NCBI RefSeq assembly: GCF_003369915.1
Contig: NC_046674.1
Location: forward strand, 11,036,001-11,100,000
Origin: Drosophila miranda
Taxonomy: Eukaryota > Arthropoda > Insecta > Diptera > Drosophilidae
DNA length: 64,000 nucleotides
Direction: 5' to 3'
The translations under genes were made by a program, and so were the position numbers. Every line of letters starts with the position of its first letter. The first letter of the stretch is position 1. Shown in pieces: positions 32,759 through 44,185 of this stretch. The notes under the pieces were generated by a model. The model saw nothing but the letters and a program-made list of their open reading frames with translations. It did no database searches and was not told where the DNA came from.

Positions 32759-33383
32759 CTTGTTGCAATTTTTACTATCAAACTTTCTTGCAAATGACTA
32801 AATTCATTACTTCTTGCGTTTTTTCAGCGGCACTTTTCACCTAGATCTTCTTCTTGTTGTTGCAATTTGCGACGCCATGTTTACAATCGATGGTCGACTA
32901 TCGATACTATCGGAAAGCAATATAGATATCACCACTACTTTTTTTGTCAATGGAAACACTTAAAACTATAAAACTATATCGATATATTGACCAGCTCTAG
33001 AATGGGACTCATGTTGTTGCTACCGATTCATGCCCGATTCAAAGAGAGTGAAGAGAGCCTTAACCGATTTGAAGAGCTCAGTTCGGCCATCGATACTATC
33101 GACTGGATGCATAGTAATATCGATATCACCACTAATTTTTTTGGGAAATAGAAACACTAAAAACAACGTAAACAAATGCCGCGAGTGTAAAATTAGTTAA
33201 AGAGTCTTTTTTCAATGTAGCGGAATCTACACACTTGTGGGTAAATGATGTAACCTAAAGATCGGCATGTCAAATCAATCTTGTAAACGTGGAATCCCTC
33301 ACATTGCGTGGCAGTAATCTACGCGGCAAGCACAGCATATGTATAACTCTCTGTGATACAGACACAATCTTCGACTGAACAGA
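32759..33383. promoter_or_regulatory. Divergent scaf6/Papst2 promoter with duplicated DRE segment
   Basis: 625 bp between head-to-head start codons. A perfect DRE, TATCGATA, is at 32,899-32,906. A segment beginning ATCGATACTATCG and continuing with GATATCACCACTA and a T run, then GAAACACT, occurs twice, at 32,900-32,966 and 33,090-33,164. A third block (AGAATGGGACTCAT, about 32,999) resembles repeat DNA at 4560. Confidence 0.7.
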
Positions 33384-34677
33384 ATGGGTGACGGTCAAGC
33401 CGGAAGCGTTATCAACATCAACGGGAGTGCGAGTGGGCAGCAGGCTCCGACATCGAATTCTCCGACCTTGACGAGAAAGTCGTCATCATCGGAGCTTCCG
33501 CCGGAATTGCGGATCCTGTGCTTTGATCTGACGCACTACAATCAAACAACGCAGTTTCTGCTGAGCTGTGCGGGCGTCTTTATACTCTACATCCTATATG
33601 GGTATCTGCAGGAACTTATTTTCACAGTGGAGGGATTCAAGCCCTTTGGCTGGTTCCTCACACTCGTCCAGTTCGGGTACTACATTGGCTTCGGCCTGGT
33701 GGAACGCCGCCTGGAGGCCTACAGATCGGGTCGACGTTCATTGTGGAACGTTGAGCCGGCGCCACGTTGCATTCCCATGAAAACCTACCTGGTTCTGGCT
33801 GCTCTAACCCTGGGCACCATGGGCCTGTCCAACTCGAGCCTGGGCTACCTCAACTATCCCACCCAAGTGATCTTCAAGTGCTGCAAGCTGATTCCAGTGC
33901 TTGTGGGGAGCATCCTTATACAGGGCAAGCGATATGGCCCGCTGGACTTTGCGGCCGCCTTCTGCATGTGCATCGGTCTGGCATGGTTCACCCTGGCCGA
34001 CTCCCAGATGACGCCCAACTTTAATCTTCTGGGAGTTGCTATGATTTCGGGAGCTCTGCTGTGTGATGCGGCGATCGGCAATGTCCAGGAGAAGGCCATG
34101 AAGGAGCACAAGGCTCCTAGCAGCGAGGTGGTCTTCTATTCGTACGGATTGGGTTTCGTTTATCTGTTTGTAATCATGCTGGTCACGGGAAACTTTTTCA
34201 GTGGATTCGCCTTCTGCTTGGAGGTCAGTATAAGGCGTATTCACTACTACATAATTTACTATTATTATATCAATCGTTTCAGCATCCCCTTCAAACCTTC
34301 GGTTACGGGTTCCTGTTCAGCCTGTCCGGCTACTTGGGCATACAATTTGTATTGGCGCTGGTGAGAAGCAGCGGTGCGCCTATAGCTGCCACCGTGACAA
34401 CCGCACGTAAGGCTGTGACCATCGCTTTTTCCTTTGTGCTCTTCAGCAAACCCTTCACTGTGCAGTGAGTAGCATTGAATATTCTGGTTTTCTCCCTACT
34501 CATCATATTTCTTTATCCAGATATCTTTGGTCTGGTCTGATAGTTGTGCTCGGCATCTATCTTAACGTCTACAGCAAAAAGAACAAACTGACGTTTGCAG
34601 ACATCCGTTCCAGGTTTAAGCAATTCGGCTTCAGGCTAGCACGGTCACCAAGTCGCAAATTCCTCATCGAAGTATAA
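33384..34677 (+). CDS. Papst2: PAPS transporter 2 (SLC35B3 type)
   Basis: Exons 33384-34223, 34283-34464 and 34521-34677 join in frame to 392 aa. The ATG at 33,384 begins a polar Ser/Thr-rich cytosolic tail (about 50 aa), followed by about ten membrane helices of the nucleotide-sugar transporter/UAA fold. Recognisable segments are NYPTQVIFKCCKLIPVL, LCDAAIGNVQEKAMKEHKA and a C-terminal basic tail. PAPST2 carries 3'-phosphoadenosine 5'-phosphosulfate into the Golgi, supplying sulfotransferases for heparan sulfate and other glycans. Exon 3 restores the last helix (LWSGLIVVLGIYLNVYSKK). The Lys-containing C-terminus is compatible with Golgi retention, but no specific signal is claimed. It converges with Pop5, with 124 bp between stops. 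Confidence 0.94.
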
Positions 34678-34801
34678 TTTGAATACCAAAAATAAGCACT
34701 ACTTTTTAGTCAAACCGGAACAACGGCTTTCTATAAGAAAGCTATGTACTACAATTACTTAATTATATACTATACAAATCAGCTTCTAGTTTAATTAATC
34801 T

Positions 34802-35352
34802 CTATCTATCCATGTCCAACTCCATTACGCGCTTGAACAGATCCTGCCGTTCCTTGGCAGACTCCACTTGTCCCATCACGCGATCCAGGAACTGCTTCTG
34901 ATGCTTGATGATAAACTTGTTGCACTGTATGATTGTGGCGCCAATGTATAGAGTGCGGAACTTGGCACGCACGTCGCCTATCTGAAACTTCAAAGTGTGG
35001 GGCCATGTTTCAAATAATTCGATTTTTTACTTACCAGAGTAATCAGCGGCAGCATGCTCGACACGAAACGCTGGCCACGATGCAGACAGCGTATAATGGC
35101 TATTTTGGTGCGTTCATTGCAATATTTTACACGAAATCCATGCTCTATAATGCCGAGTCCGTAGATGCCATAGTATTTCTCCACATTCTGCAGCAGGCAC
35201 TTGGCTAGGCTGTGATCGTTCAGACGGAGGGTCTGCGTGGGTGTATAGGGCACAATTTGCACCGCTATGTATCTGGTTGAGTAAAATACCTTTATTGAAA
35301 GCCATCTTTATTTGTTTAATACATTTATTTACCTATTTTTGATTCGAACCAT
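34802..35352 (-). CDS. Pop5: Ribonuclease P/MRP subunit POP5
   Basis: Exons 35352-35333 (MVRIKN plus two bases), 35272-35035 and 34981-34802 give 145 aa. The first 20-nt exon is needed to produce the family start MVRIKNRYIAVQI, which aligns with human MVRFKHRYLLCEL. Residues 1-110 form the Pop5/Rpp14 RRM-like fold (YGIYGLGIIEHGFRVKYCN, IAIIRCLHRG, FRTLYIGATIIQC). The charged helical tail resembles human POP5. Pop5 supports the catalytic RNA of RNase P (tRNA 5' maturation) and RNase MRP (pre-rRNA cleavage), in nucleus and nucleolus. A perfect DRE is only 15 bp upstream of the ATG, so the 5' UTR is either very short or starts upstream of the DRE. I believe the D. melanogaster gene is CG14057. 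Confidence 0.93.
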
Positions 35353-35366
35353 GCCGTCTTGCCACT

Positions 35367-35374
35367 TATCGATA
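35367..35374 (-). promoter_or_regulatory. Pop5: DRE next to Pop5
   Basis: TATCGATA, a palindromic perfect DREF site, directly abuts the dispersed repeat starting AAATATACCG. On the minus strand the latter reads CGGTATATTT, an Ohler motif 6-like word. Confidence 0.65.
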
Positions 35375-35610
35375 AAATATACCGTCCGACCCTCAGAAAT
35401 ATTCCGAAACATACCGTCTAATTTTCAAAATATACCGTAAATATACTGACGAATTCAAGTTCTATTTTACATATTCCTTGTTTTTTATATTCCGTGGATT
35501 ATTACTAACTATATAGAACATTTATCCATGCCTACATAATTTTATCCAATTAATGAATCTATTTTCTACTTACTGGTATTCTTAATATGCTTGCTTTTAT
35601 TGGATTTCTA
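35375..35610. repeat. Dispersed ~230-bp repeat, copy 2
   Basis: Closely matches 3911-4140: the same succession of AAATATACCGTCCGACC, TTTTCAAAATATACCGTAAA, TTCTATTTTACATATTCC, TAGAACATTT, CATAATTTTAT and CTTGCTTTTATTG, with about 85% identity by eye. Located immediately 5' of Pop5. Confidence 0.85.
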
Positions 35611-36618
35611 TATAACGTTAAAAATGAAATTTAATAGATTGATGAAATGGCGCTGCCAGACATGCTAAAACACGAAGTATCGTTGCATACGAATAATTCG
35701 TAAAAAAATATTTTTTAACTATCTCGACGACCTACCCTATTTCCGGTGTTTGACTATGAACTAAATGCAGCCACTATCAAAGTTAAGTACGTCACCTATC
35801 TGTAAATCTCGTTTATCAACAATTTTTTAACGTTATCAGTGGTAATATGTATACATATAGTATTAGATGCTTTCTAGTGATTAACCTCACTGCAATCGTT
35901 CGATGCCCACAGGGTTTATTCTTCCGCCGATCTATTATTTTTTGTGAATAGATTTTTTTTAAATGCTCCGTTTGACGAGAGCTGCCAGACAGCTGAAAAA
36001 CGATATTAATCGAGCATATGGAACTGCGATCTTCAGAGCGAGAGAGGAGGTTCGGTTACATTTAAATATTTGAATGAAAACTAGAGCCTCTGTTCCGATT
36101 GTTGTTTGTTGAAGAGTGACTTGTAAGGTGTGTTTCTGGGTTGTTGGGCCGACGCACACAACATAACTAATTTGCATGTGTTGATAAACACACACCTTTG
36201 CGGAAGTAAAACAAGAGCAAAACACGACTTTAGCGTTGGCCTGTTTGGAAAAAATCAGGTGTGCTTTTTAATACAAATCCGGCTTCAGATTGATATTTTT
36301 GTCAAAATGTTTTGCCAAAAGGGCTGGAAGGGTGGCAAAGGGCATCTCAGTCAAGTTTTCCAGCTGTTAAGCCTCTTTACTGTGCAAGATCTTTACAAAC
36401 CGGTAAATGGTCCCGAGACGCTTCTCCATATAAACAACTACACAGACATCTTCCTACATTCATATGTATAAACGATTTTGTAGCTTCCAGCGTTCGCATA
36501 TCAAATTTGTTATCAGTTTGCGGTCGACTGTCGTCGGGTTCGGTTTTGTGCAATCCATTAATATAACATTTATTTGACCGCAAAGGTAATTGAAAGCAGC
36601 TGGAAAGCCAGCAAGAAA
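35611..36618 (+). other. Intergenic DNA and 5' region of the FGGY kinase gene
   Basis: AT-rich sequence with no coding gene. The ATG of the FGGY kinase is the first in its frame. Several upstream out-of-frame ATGs (for example 36,306 and 36,467) would be upstream ORFs if the 5' UTR extends that far. No core promoter motif is clear. Confidence 0.45.
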
Positions 36619-39423
36619 ATGTCCAAACAGACGCAATCGTCGTACTTTGTGGGTGTGGACGTGGGCACGGGCAGTGCAAGGGCGGCTCTGGTGGCAGCCA
36701 ATGGCCGGGTGGTGGAACAGGCGGTGCAAGAGATCAAGACGTGGACGCCGGAGCCCGACTACTACGAGCAATCGACCGAAGACATTTGGTCTGCAATCTG
36801 TAAGGTTGTCAAGGTAATAAAGGCGCCTCATTTGATAACCTTTGGCAGAGATTAGATTAACCTAACCTATCCCGATTTTACAGCATGTCATTGCTGGTGT
36901 CAAAAAGTCACAAGTCAAGGGCATTGGCTTCGATGCCACCTGCTCCTTGGTCGTCCTGGGCCTGAACGGATTACCGCTGACAGTCAGCAAGTCTGGTGAG
37001 GAGGAGCGGAATGTCATTCTCTGGATGGATCATCGGGCCGATAAGGAGACGGCAGAGATCAATGCCAAGAAGCACCCTCTGTTGCAGTACGTTGGGGGCC
37101 AGGTCTCCCTCGAGATGGAGGTGCCAAAACTTCTGTGGTTAAAACGAAATCTGTCCAAGACTTTTGGCAGCATCTGGCGAGTTTTCGATCTGCCCGATTT
37201 TCTGACCTGGCGTGCTACTGGCGTGGACACCCGATCCCTCTGCTCGGTTGTCTGCAAGTGGAACTATGACGCGGCGGCCAATAGCTGGAATGAGGAGTTC
37301 CTCTGTGGCGCGGGACTGCAAGAGTTGACTTCAAACAATTTTGAAAAGCTCGGCAGCGATGTCCAGCCTCCTGGCAAGCGCGTGGGCAAGGGCCTCTCTG
37401 CCTGCGCTGCCGAGGATCTGGGCTTGTCTGTGGGAACTGTGGTCAGCACTTCGCTAATCGATGCCCATGCCGGAGCCCTGGGTATGTTTGGCTGCCGTGC
37501 TGGTAGCTCTGAAGATGTCGACGATGTGCAGGGGAAAATGGCCCTGATAGCTGGAACCTCCACCTGCCACATGAGCATCACTCGAGAGGCCTGCTTTGCT
37601 AAAGGAGTTTGGGGTCCCTACCAGGACGCCATTATACCTGGATACTTCCTTAACGAAGGCGGCCAGAGCATTGCCGGTCATCTGCTGGATCATGTGCTGA
37701 AGTCTCACGAATCCTACGTCGAACTCAAGGAATTGCTGGGGGAAGATAAGTATGTATGAGTACATTATATTAAAAGTTAATGAATTATAATTCTATGATA
37801 TCTTGCAGAAATATTTACCAGCATCTGAATCAGCTTCTGCCTAAGCTGGCAGCTGCCCGTGGCCTTAGCGAAGTGTGTTGTCTCACCCAGGATGTGCACG
37901 TCTGGCCGGATCTGCACGGTAATCGTTCGCCCGTGGCCGATCCCACACTGCGAGGCATAGTAGGTGGCCTAGAATTTGGAGTTGATCCTACAGTTAACAC
38001 ATCGTAATGCCGATTGTTTCTTCACAGATCACGGGCCTGGATATGACTCGTGGAATTGAATCTCTGGCCATTAAATACCTGTCCTACATTCAAGCCCTGG
38101 CTGTAAGTACTACCCGGTACGCGAAAAGCTTAGGAATATTTCAGTTTTGTGGCGTGTGTAACACCCAGAAGGAAAGGGTTTCCGACCCCATAAAGTACAT
38201 ACATATATGTATATATTCTTGATCAGCATCAATTGCCGAGTCGATATAGCTATCTTTGTCTGTCCGTCTTGTCTGATATCTAGATATCAGAGACTATAAG
38301 GGATAGATCAATCGAATTTTGTGTGCAGACCCCTGTGATATTACACTGTTACAAGTTCGTGTCCAAATTTTGCAACGTCCTAAAGAGCAAAGTCTGTGGC
38401 ACACACAATTTTGATGACACGAGAAAACCGATAGCGCAGAACCACAGAGAATGATCACACCTATCATATCATTATTACAGCTAGAAGGATGTTGGTGTGA
38501 AAGATGAAAGAGATTGAAACAGATGTATTCAGGTGTTGGTGTGAAAAGTGAAACAGAGAGAGACAGATATAGCGGAATAAAAAACAGTGGAGGAAAAATG
38601 GAAACAGATAAAATATTCGAAAGTTCTAATAAAATAATGCATTAGCATTAATAAACGAAGTGCAAAAATTAGCATTAGAAAATAACCACTACTAGTTCCT
38701 CTCTTTCTCTCTATGTTTTTCCCACCTCTTATTACAAAAGCGAGCAAAATTCAAAGAGTCCGCGATGAGATTCAGAAAGTTTAAATTTGTCACTTTAAAG
38801 AACAGCGATACCAAAAGGGAGACATAGAGAGAGTTCCAGCGGAAACGTATAATTACGTAAGCAAAATATTGTATAAGTTACGTAAATCAAAAGCTCACAT
38901 ATATTCCGTCTAAGTACCGGGTATAAAAGTAGAGAGGCGGACCTTGCCATGGCTCACAACGTTCCTGCTCTTCTAATACAATATTTTGTTTCAGTACGGA
39001 ACGCGTCACATCATTGAAAACCTATACCAGCACAAGCGGGCACCGTTCCAAACGCTCCTGTTCTGTGGCGGTCTGGCCAAGAATCCGCTGTACGTGCAAT
39101 GCCATGCCGACATCTGCAACTTGCCCGCTCTGATACCGGATGAACAGGAAATGGTTTTAGTGGGAGCTGCTGCCCTTGGAGCTGCAGCCGCTGGCCACTT
39201 TGATAGTGTCGAGGTGAGTGGCACAAATATTCTGCCCAATGTGTCACCAAAATAAGGTTCTCCATTTCTACAGAGTGCCTCGAAAGCCATGGGTGGCACT
39301 GGACAGTTAATGGAGCCTAATCGCCAGACTTTGGAGTTTCACAATCGCAAGTACAAGGTGTTTCTTCGACTGCTGGAGCATCAGCGGCAGTACAGGAGCA
39401 TTATGAACGGAGAGGATCGTTAA
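36619..39423 (+). CDS. FGGY-family carbohydrate kinase
   Basis: Exons 36619-36813, 36884-37749, 37809-37959, 38028-38102, 38995-39213 and 39274-39423 join in frame to 551 aa, the same length as human FGGY. The ATG at 36,619 gives MSKQTQSSYFVGVDVGTGSARAA, with the phosphate-binding DVGTGS loop at about 13-18. The C-terminal FGGY_C half includes TSTCHMSI, GGQSIAGHLLDHV (about 340-352) and LLFCGGLAKNPLY, which is the second ATP-site Gly motif. Family members phosphorylate sugars; the human and yeast (YDR109C) relatives act on D-ribulose/related ketopentoses as a metabolite-repair step, so the same is inferred here. I believe this is CG11594. Intron 4 (892 bp) is enlarged by a transposable element. 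It converges with Mul1, with 81 bp between stops. Confidence 0.93.
38106..38930 (-). mobile_element. Non-autonomous DINE-1/SGM-like element in FGGY intron 4
   Basis: The ends are inverted and related: TACTACCCGGTAC (38,108-38,120) on the left and AAGTACCGGGTATAA (38,912-38,926) on the right. Reading from the right on the minus strand the end is TTATACCCGGTACTT, the same start as the Helitron-like remnant at 51,367. Inside, 38,190-38,271 carries the word series CCCATAAAGTACATA, ATTCTTGATCAGCATCAAT, GCCGAGTCGATATAG and TCTGTCCGTC that recurs in many Drosophila non-autonomous elements. No transposase or Rep/helicase ORF is present. Removing it leaves a typical ~70-bp intron. Confidence 0.75.
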
Positions 39424-39504
39424 AACTTGTCAACACTATAATAATTTGTAATATATGCTTTACATTGCATAGGTACACGTGATTTCTGATTTTTGTCTGT
39501 ATGT

Positions 39505-40710
39505 CTAAGCGGTGAAGGCCGCGGATCTGGACACGATTTTGCCGCGACACACGGGGCAGTCAGTGGCAATGTGGGAAGAGCAGTCCTCGCATAGACACAC
39601 ATGGCCACAGGGCAGTAAAATTATCTGAAAGACAATGTCGCAATGTTATTGATTATGATGTAAATGTTATTACAGAGTTTTCTGTATTGCATCCACGTAC
39701 CTCTTTAGGATTTGTTAGGCAGACAACGCATAGCTGATCCTCGGATAGTGTGAGGGGACGACTGCGGGCACGGCGTTCGCGACGCTCTGTTTCCAGGCGG
39801 TTGTGTATTCTTGCCTCCTCCTTCTGCTGCTTTTTCTTGCGATATATTTTTCTTGCTATGAGGCCGATTAGGAAAGCTGATACGGCGCCACAAAAAGCAA
39901 TCTTTAATCTGAAGTGTGATTAAAGTGTGTGTTAAAGATGTAAGTCAATTGAGGTGCGTTCCACTTACATCGATGTCCATTTGGCGTCCTCAAACCGCTT
40001 AATGAGGGAAGATTTTGTGGCGGTGGTCAGAAATAGTCCTCCTTCCGGTGAAGGTTGCATACGCAATGAGTTTCCATCCAGCTCTAGCTTTCCGATGGCT
40101 GTCAGGAAGCTGCCCTCGCGCAGAACTTCCTCCGTGGTCTGGAGGCCTTTTTGTCGTACGCCACTGAAGAATCCGAAGATGTGGTCAAAGGCGGAGAGTG
40201 TAGAGGGCTCGTAGCTGTCGTAGACAACGTCCACATCAAGAACAGCTGCGCTCAGGACATCCACAATCTCCACGCCATGCTGTTGACTGCGCAACTCGAA
40301 GGGCATCTCGTTGGTAGATTTATGCAGAAGCCTGCGCTGCTCCATCCACAAGCCGGAAAAGCCCCGGGATATCCGGTGCTCGTGGAGCTTCACAATCTGC
40401 AGCACTCCGCTGACACTGGGAACCAGCGAGCTGCGCAGGGGCACGCCAATGGGCGTGACAGTGCCTCGGATCACCGCATATGGTATACTTTTGGTCTGTT
40501 GGCGTTCAACAATGGATTTGAGATCTCCATCGATGTTGTATTGCGGTGCAGTCTACGTAATACCAATGAAAACAGGTGTTTCTGATGACAAAAACGTGCT
40601 CCTACCTTTAATAGTTCTGCAACCCTCTTGTTGTACATATATTTACGTACGCAGAGGCCTAAAATAAATAAATCCACGCCGAGGGCAACAGATTCATTTA
40701 GAATATCCAT
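39505..40710 (-). CDS. Mul1: Mitochondrial E3 ubiquitin ligase MUL1 (MULAN/MAPL)
   Basis: Exons 40710-40606, 40552-39969, 39908-39701 and 39624-39505 join in frame to 338 aa, the length I recall for fly Mul1. An N-terminal membrane helix (about 8-24) is followed by the BAM/GIDE domain in the intermembrane space (about 40-228), a second membrane helix (LKIAFCGAVSAFLIGLIA, about 231-248), a basic linker, and a C3HC4 RING at about 289-326 (CVVC...CGHVCLCEDC...CPVC). The protein sits in the outer mitochondrial membrane and ubiquitinates mitofusin, acting in parallel to PINK1/Parkin. The two-exon split of the RING (CVVCLTNPKE | IILLPCGH) is phase 0. The D. melanogaster gene is CG1134, beside fd64A as here. 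Confidence 0.95.
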
Positions 40711-40719
40711 TTTCGGATG

Positions 40720-40870
40720 TATTTTTTACTTGACTTTAATATTCGGTGTAATACTACTAGCTAGCTAGGATCCAAGCACTGAACACATAATTTGATAAGA
40801 TAAATGAATCAATTTTTTACAATATTCTGATATTTTGCCTTCTTCTTAAATGGATTATTTATTTGATATG
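40720..40870. repeat. Diverged copy 3 of the dispersed promoter-side repeat
   Basis: Aligns by eye with 35,450-35,610 (TTTTTTAC, ATATTC.GTG, TACTA.CTA..TAG, CACATAATTT, ATGAATC.ATTTT.TAC). It begins within about 10-20 bp upstream of the Mul1 ATG. More diverged than copies 1 and 2. Confidence 0.6.
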
Positions 40871-41812
40871 GCTTTGTCAACAAAAATTTATAAAATTAAT
40901 ATTACCAACCAGATGCTACACGTTTTGTTACATGGCAACTATATATTTATGTAATTATCCACAGAGTAGCTTGAAAAATTATCGGTATTTTTGTGTGATA
41001 ATGGCCACATGACATTAAACTCTGCAAACTAAATATCGGCAAAAACGGAGATATTTTGGAAAGCATATTTTAGGAAAGCAATTTTGCTGCCAGCCAGTAC
41101 AATATAACGGTATTCTTTGGCTTGCATTTTGCCGAAGTAGGTTTCTCTCGCTTCGTTTTCTGGTCGTCTGGTTATTTGCTATACTATCATGCCAAATCAT
41201 CAGTTGAAGAACTGAGCTACTTTGAGCCTAGTACTCCGATCCGAAAAAATGTTTGCTAGCAGCAAAGTGTCACCAGGTGTGCATTCTGTATGGTTACACT
41301 GTTGAGTCATCTGTGTTTTGTTAATAAATTGACCTGAAGTCTACAGTCTAATGTCATATTACCATTATCAACAGTATTTTGAAAAAATATCGGTATTTTT
41401 TTGTGATAGGCGGAATGAATTTTGCCGTTACTTACCTTTTTTTAAGGTAATAGAAATTATGGAAAATATAAACAAACAAAAAATCCCACCAGAAGAAAGA
41501 CATGACAAAACACTACATCTATTATTAAAAATAACCTGACACTTGATATATCGATTTTTCGATACATACTATCGACTTGATCAGCTGAGCAGAGTAGTGA
41601 GCGCCCATTTCCAAACCACATTGTAGGCTATGACAACTAAACTTTACCAATTTTCTTCAGAAAAGGAGAACTTTTCTCAAGTTTTGTAAAAATAAAGTAC
41701 GAAGACTAGCAACTGTAACTCATATCAGTTTTAATCATTGCACGGTGATAATGGATTGGATTACGTGTAAGTACTTAATGCTATGCTATCCTTAACAACC
41801 ATATTTCACCAT
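40871..41812. other. AT-rich intergenic DNA between Mul1 and FoxL1
   Basis: Non-coding. It contains two copies of a GAAAAANTATCGGTATTTTT..TGTGATA block at 40,973-41,000 and 41,381-41,408, the second word being Ohler motif 6-like. Words ATATCGATTTTTCGATA at about 41,547 are DRE-like. Part is presumably FoxL1 3' UTR and Mul1 promoter. Confidence 0.5.
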
Positions 41813-43810
<1,998 letters not shown>

Positions 43811-44177
43811 TTTTGAAAGCACTCCTTATAACTTTGGTTTAGTAAAAAAAAAAAACTTTCTTCAAATCACTATTAGTACTTTTATTGGATCACTATGAGG
43901 ACTTTCTTTGCGTCCTTTGGACAACGACTACACTTCACTTTTGTATTGGGTTTGTCTAGGATCTTTGTCCCGCTTTTCAGGCCCATACAAAAAAAAATTC
44001 GAAGTTCTGTGCGATGCGATGCGAGCGCGACTATTCGTTGCGTCAGCCAAGAAGTCCGATCGACAAATGAATGGACTTTGTGGGCTGGCTACGGATACGT
44101 AGAGCTACGTAGATCTCACTTGTAATTCCTCAGCGAGAGTCTGTCGGTGTGTGAGTTTGGGGAACACCGTATTGGAC

Positions 44178-44185
44178 TATAAATA
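44178..44185 (+). promoter_or_regulatory. TATAAATA word upstream of FoxL1
   Basis: A strong plus-strand TATA word, 368 bp upstream of the FoxL1 ATG. As it faces away from FoxL1, it could only serve an unannotated plus-strand transcript. The minus-strand reading (TATTTATAG) is a weaker TATA candidate for FoxL1 itself. An HSE-like TTCCTAGAA lies at about 44,211. Confidence 0.3.

Noticed and set aside
37750-38994. Short ORFs at the ends of FGGY exons (37,780-38,222) as separate genes
   Set aside because: Their conserved parts are exons 3 and 4 of the kinase, joined by phase-correct GT/AG introns.
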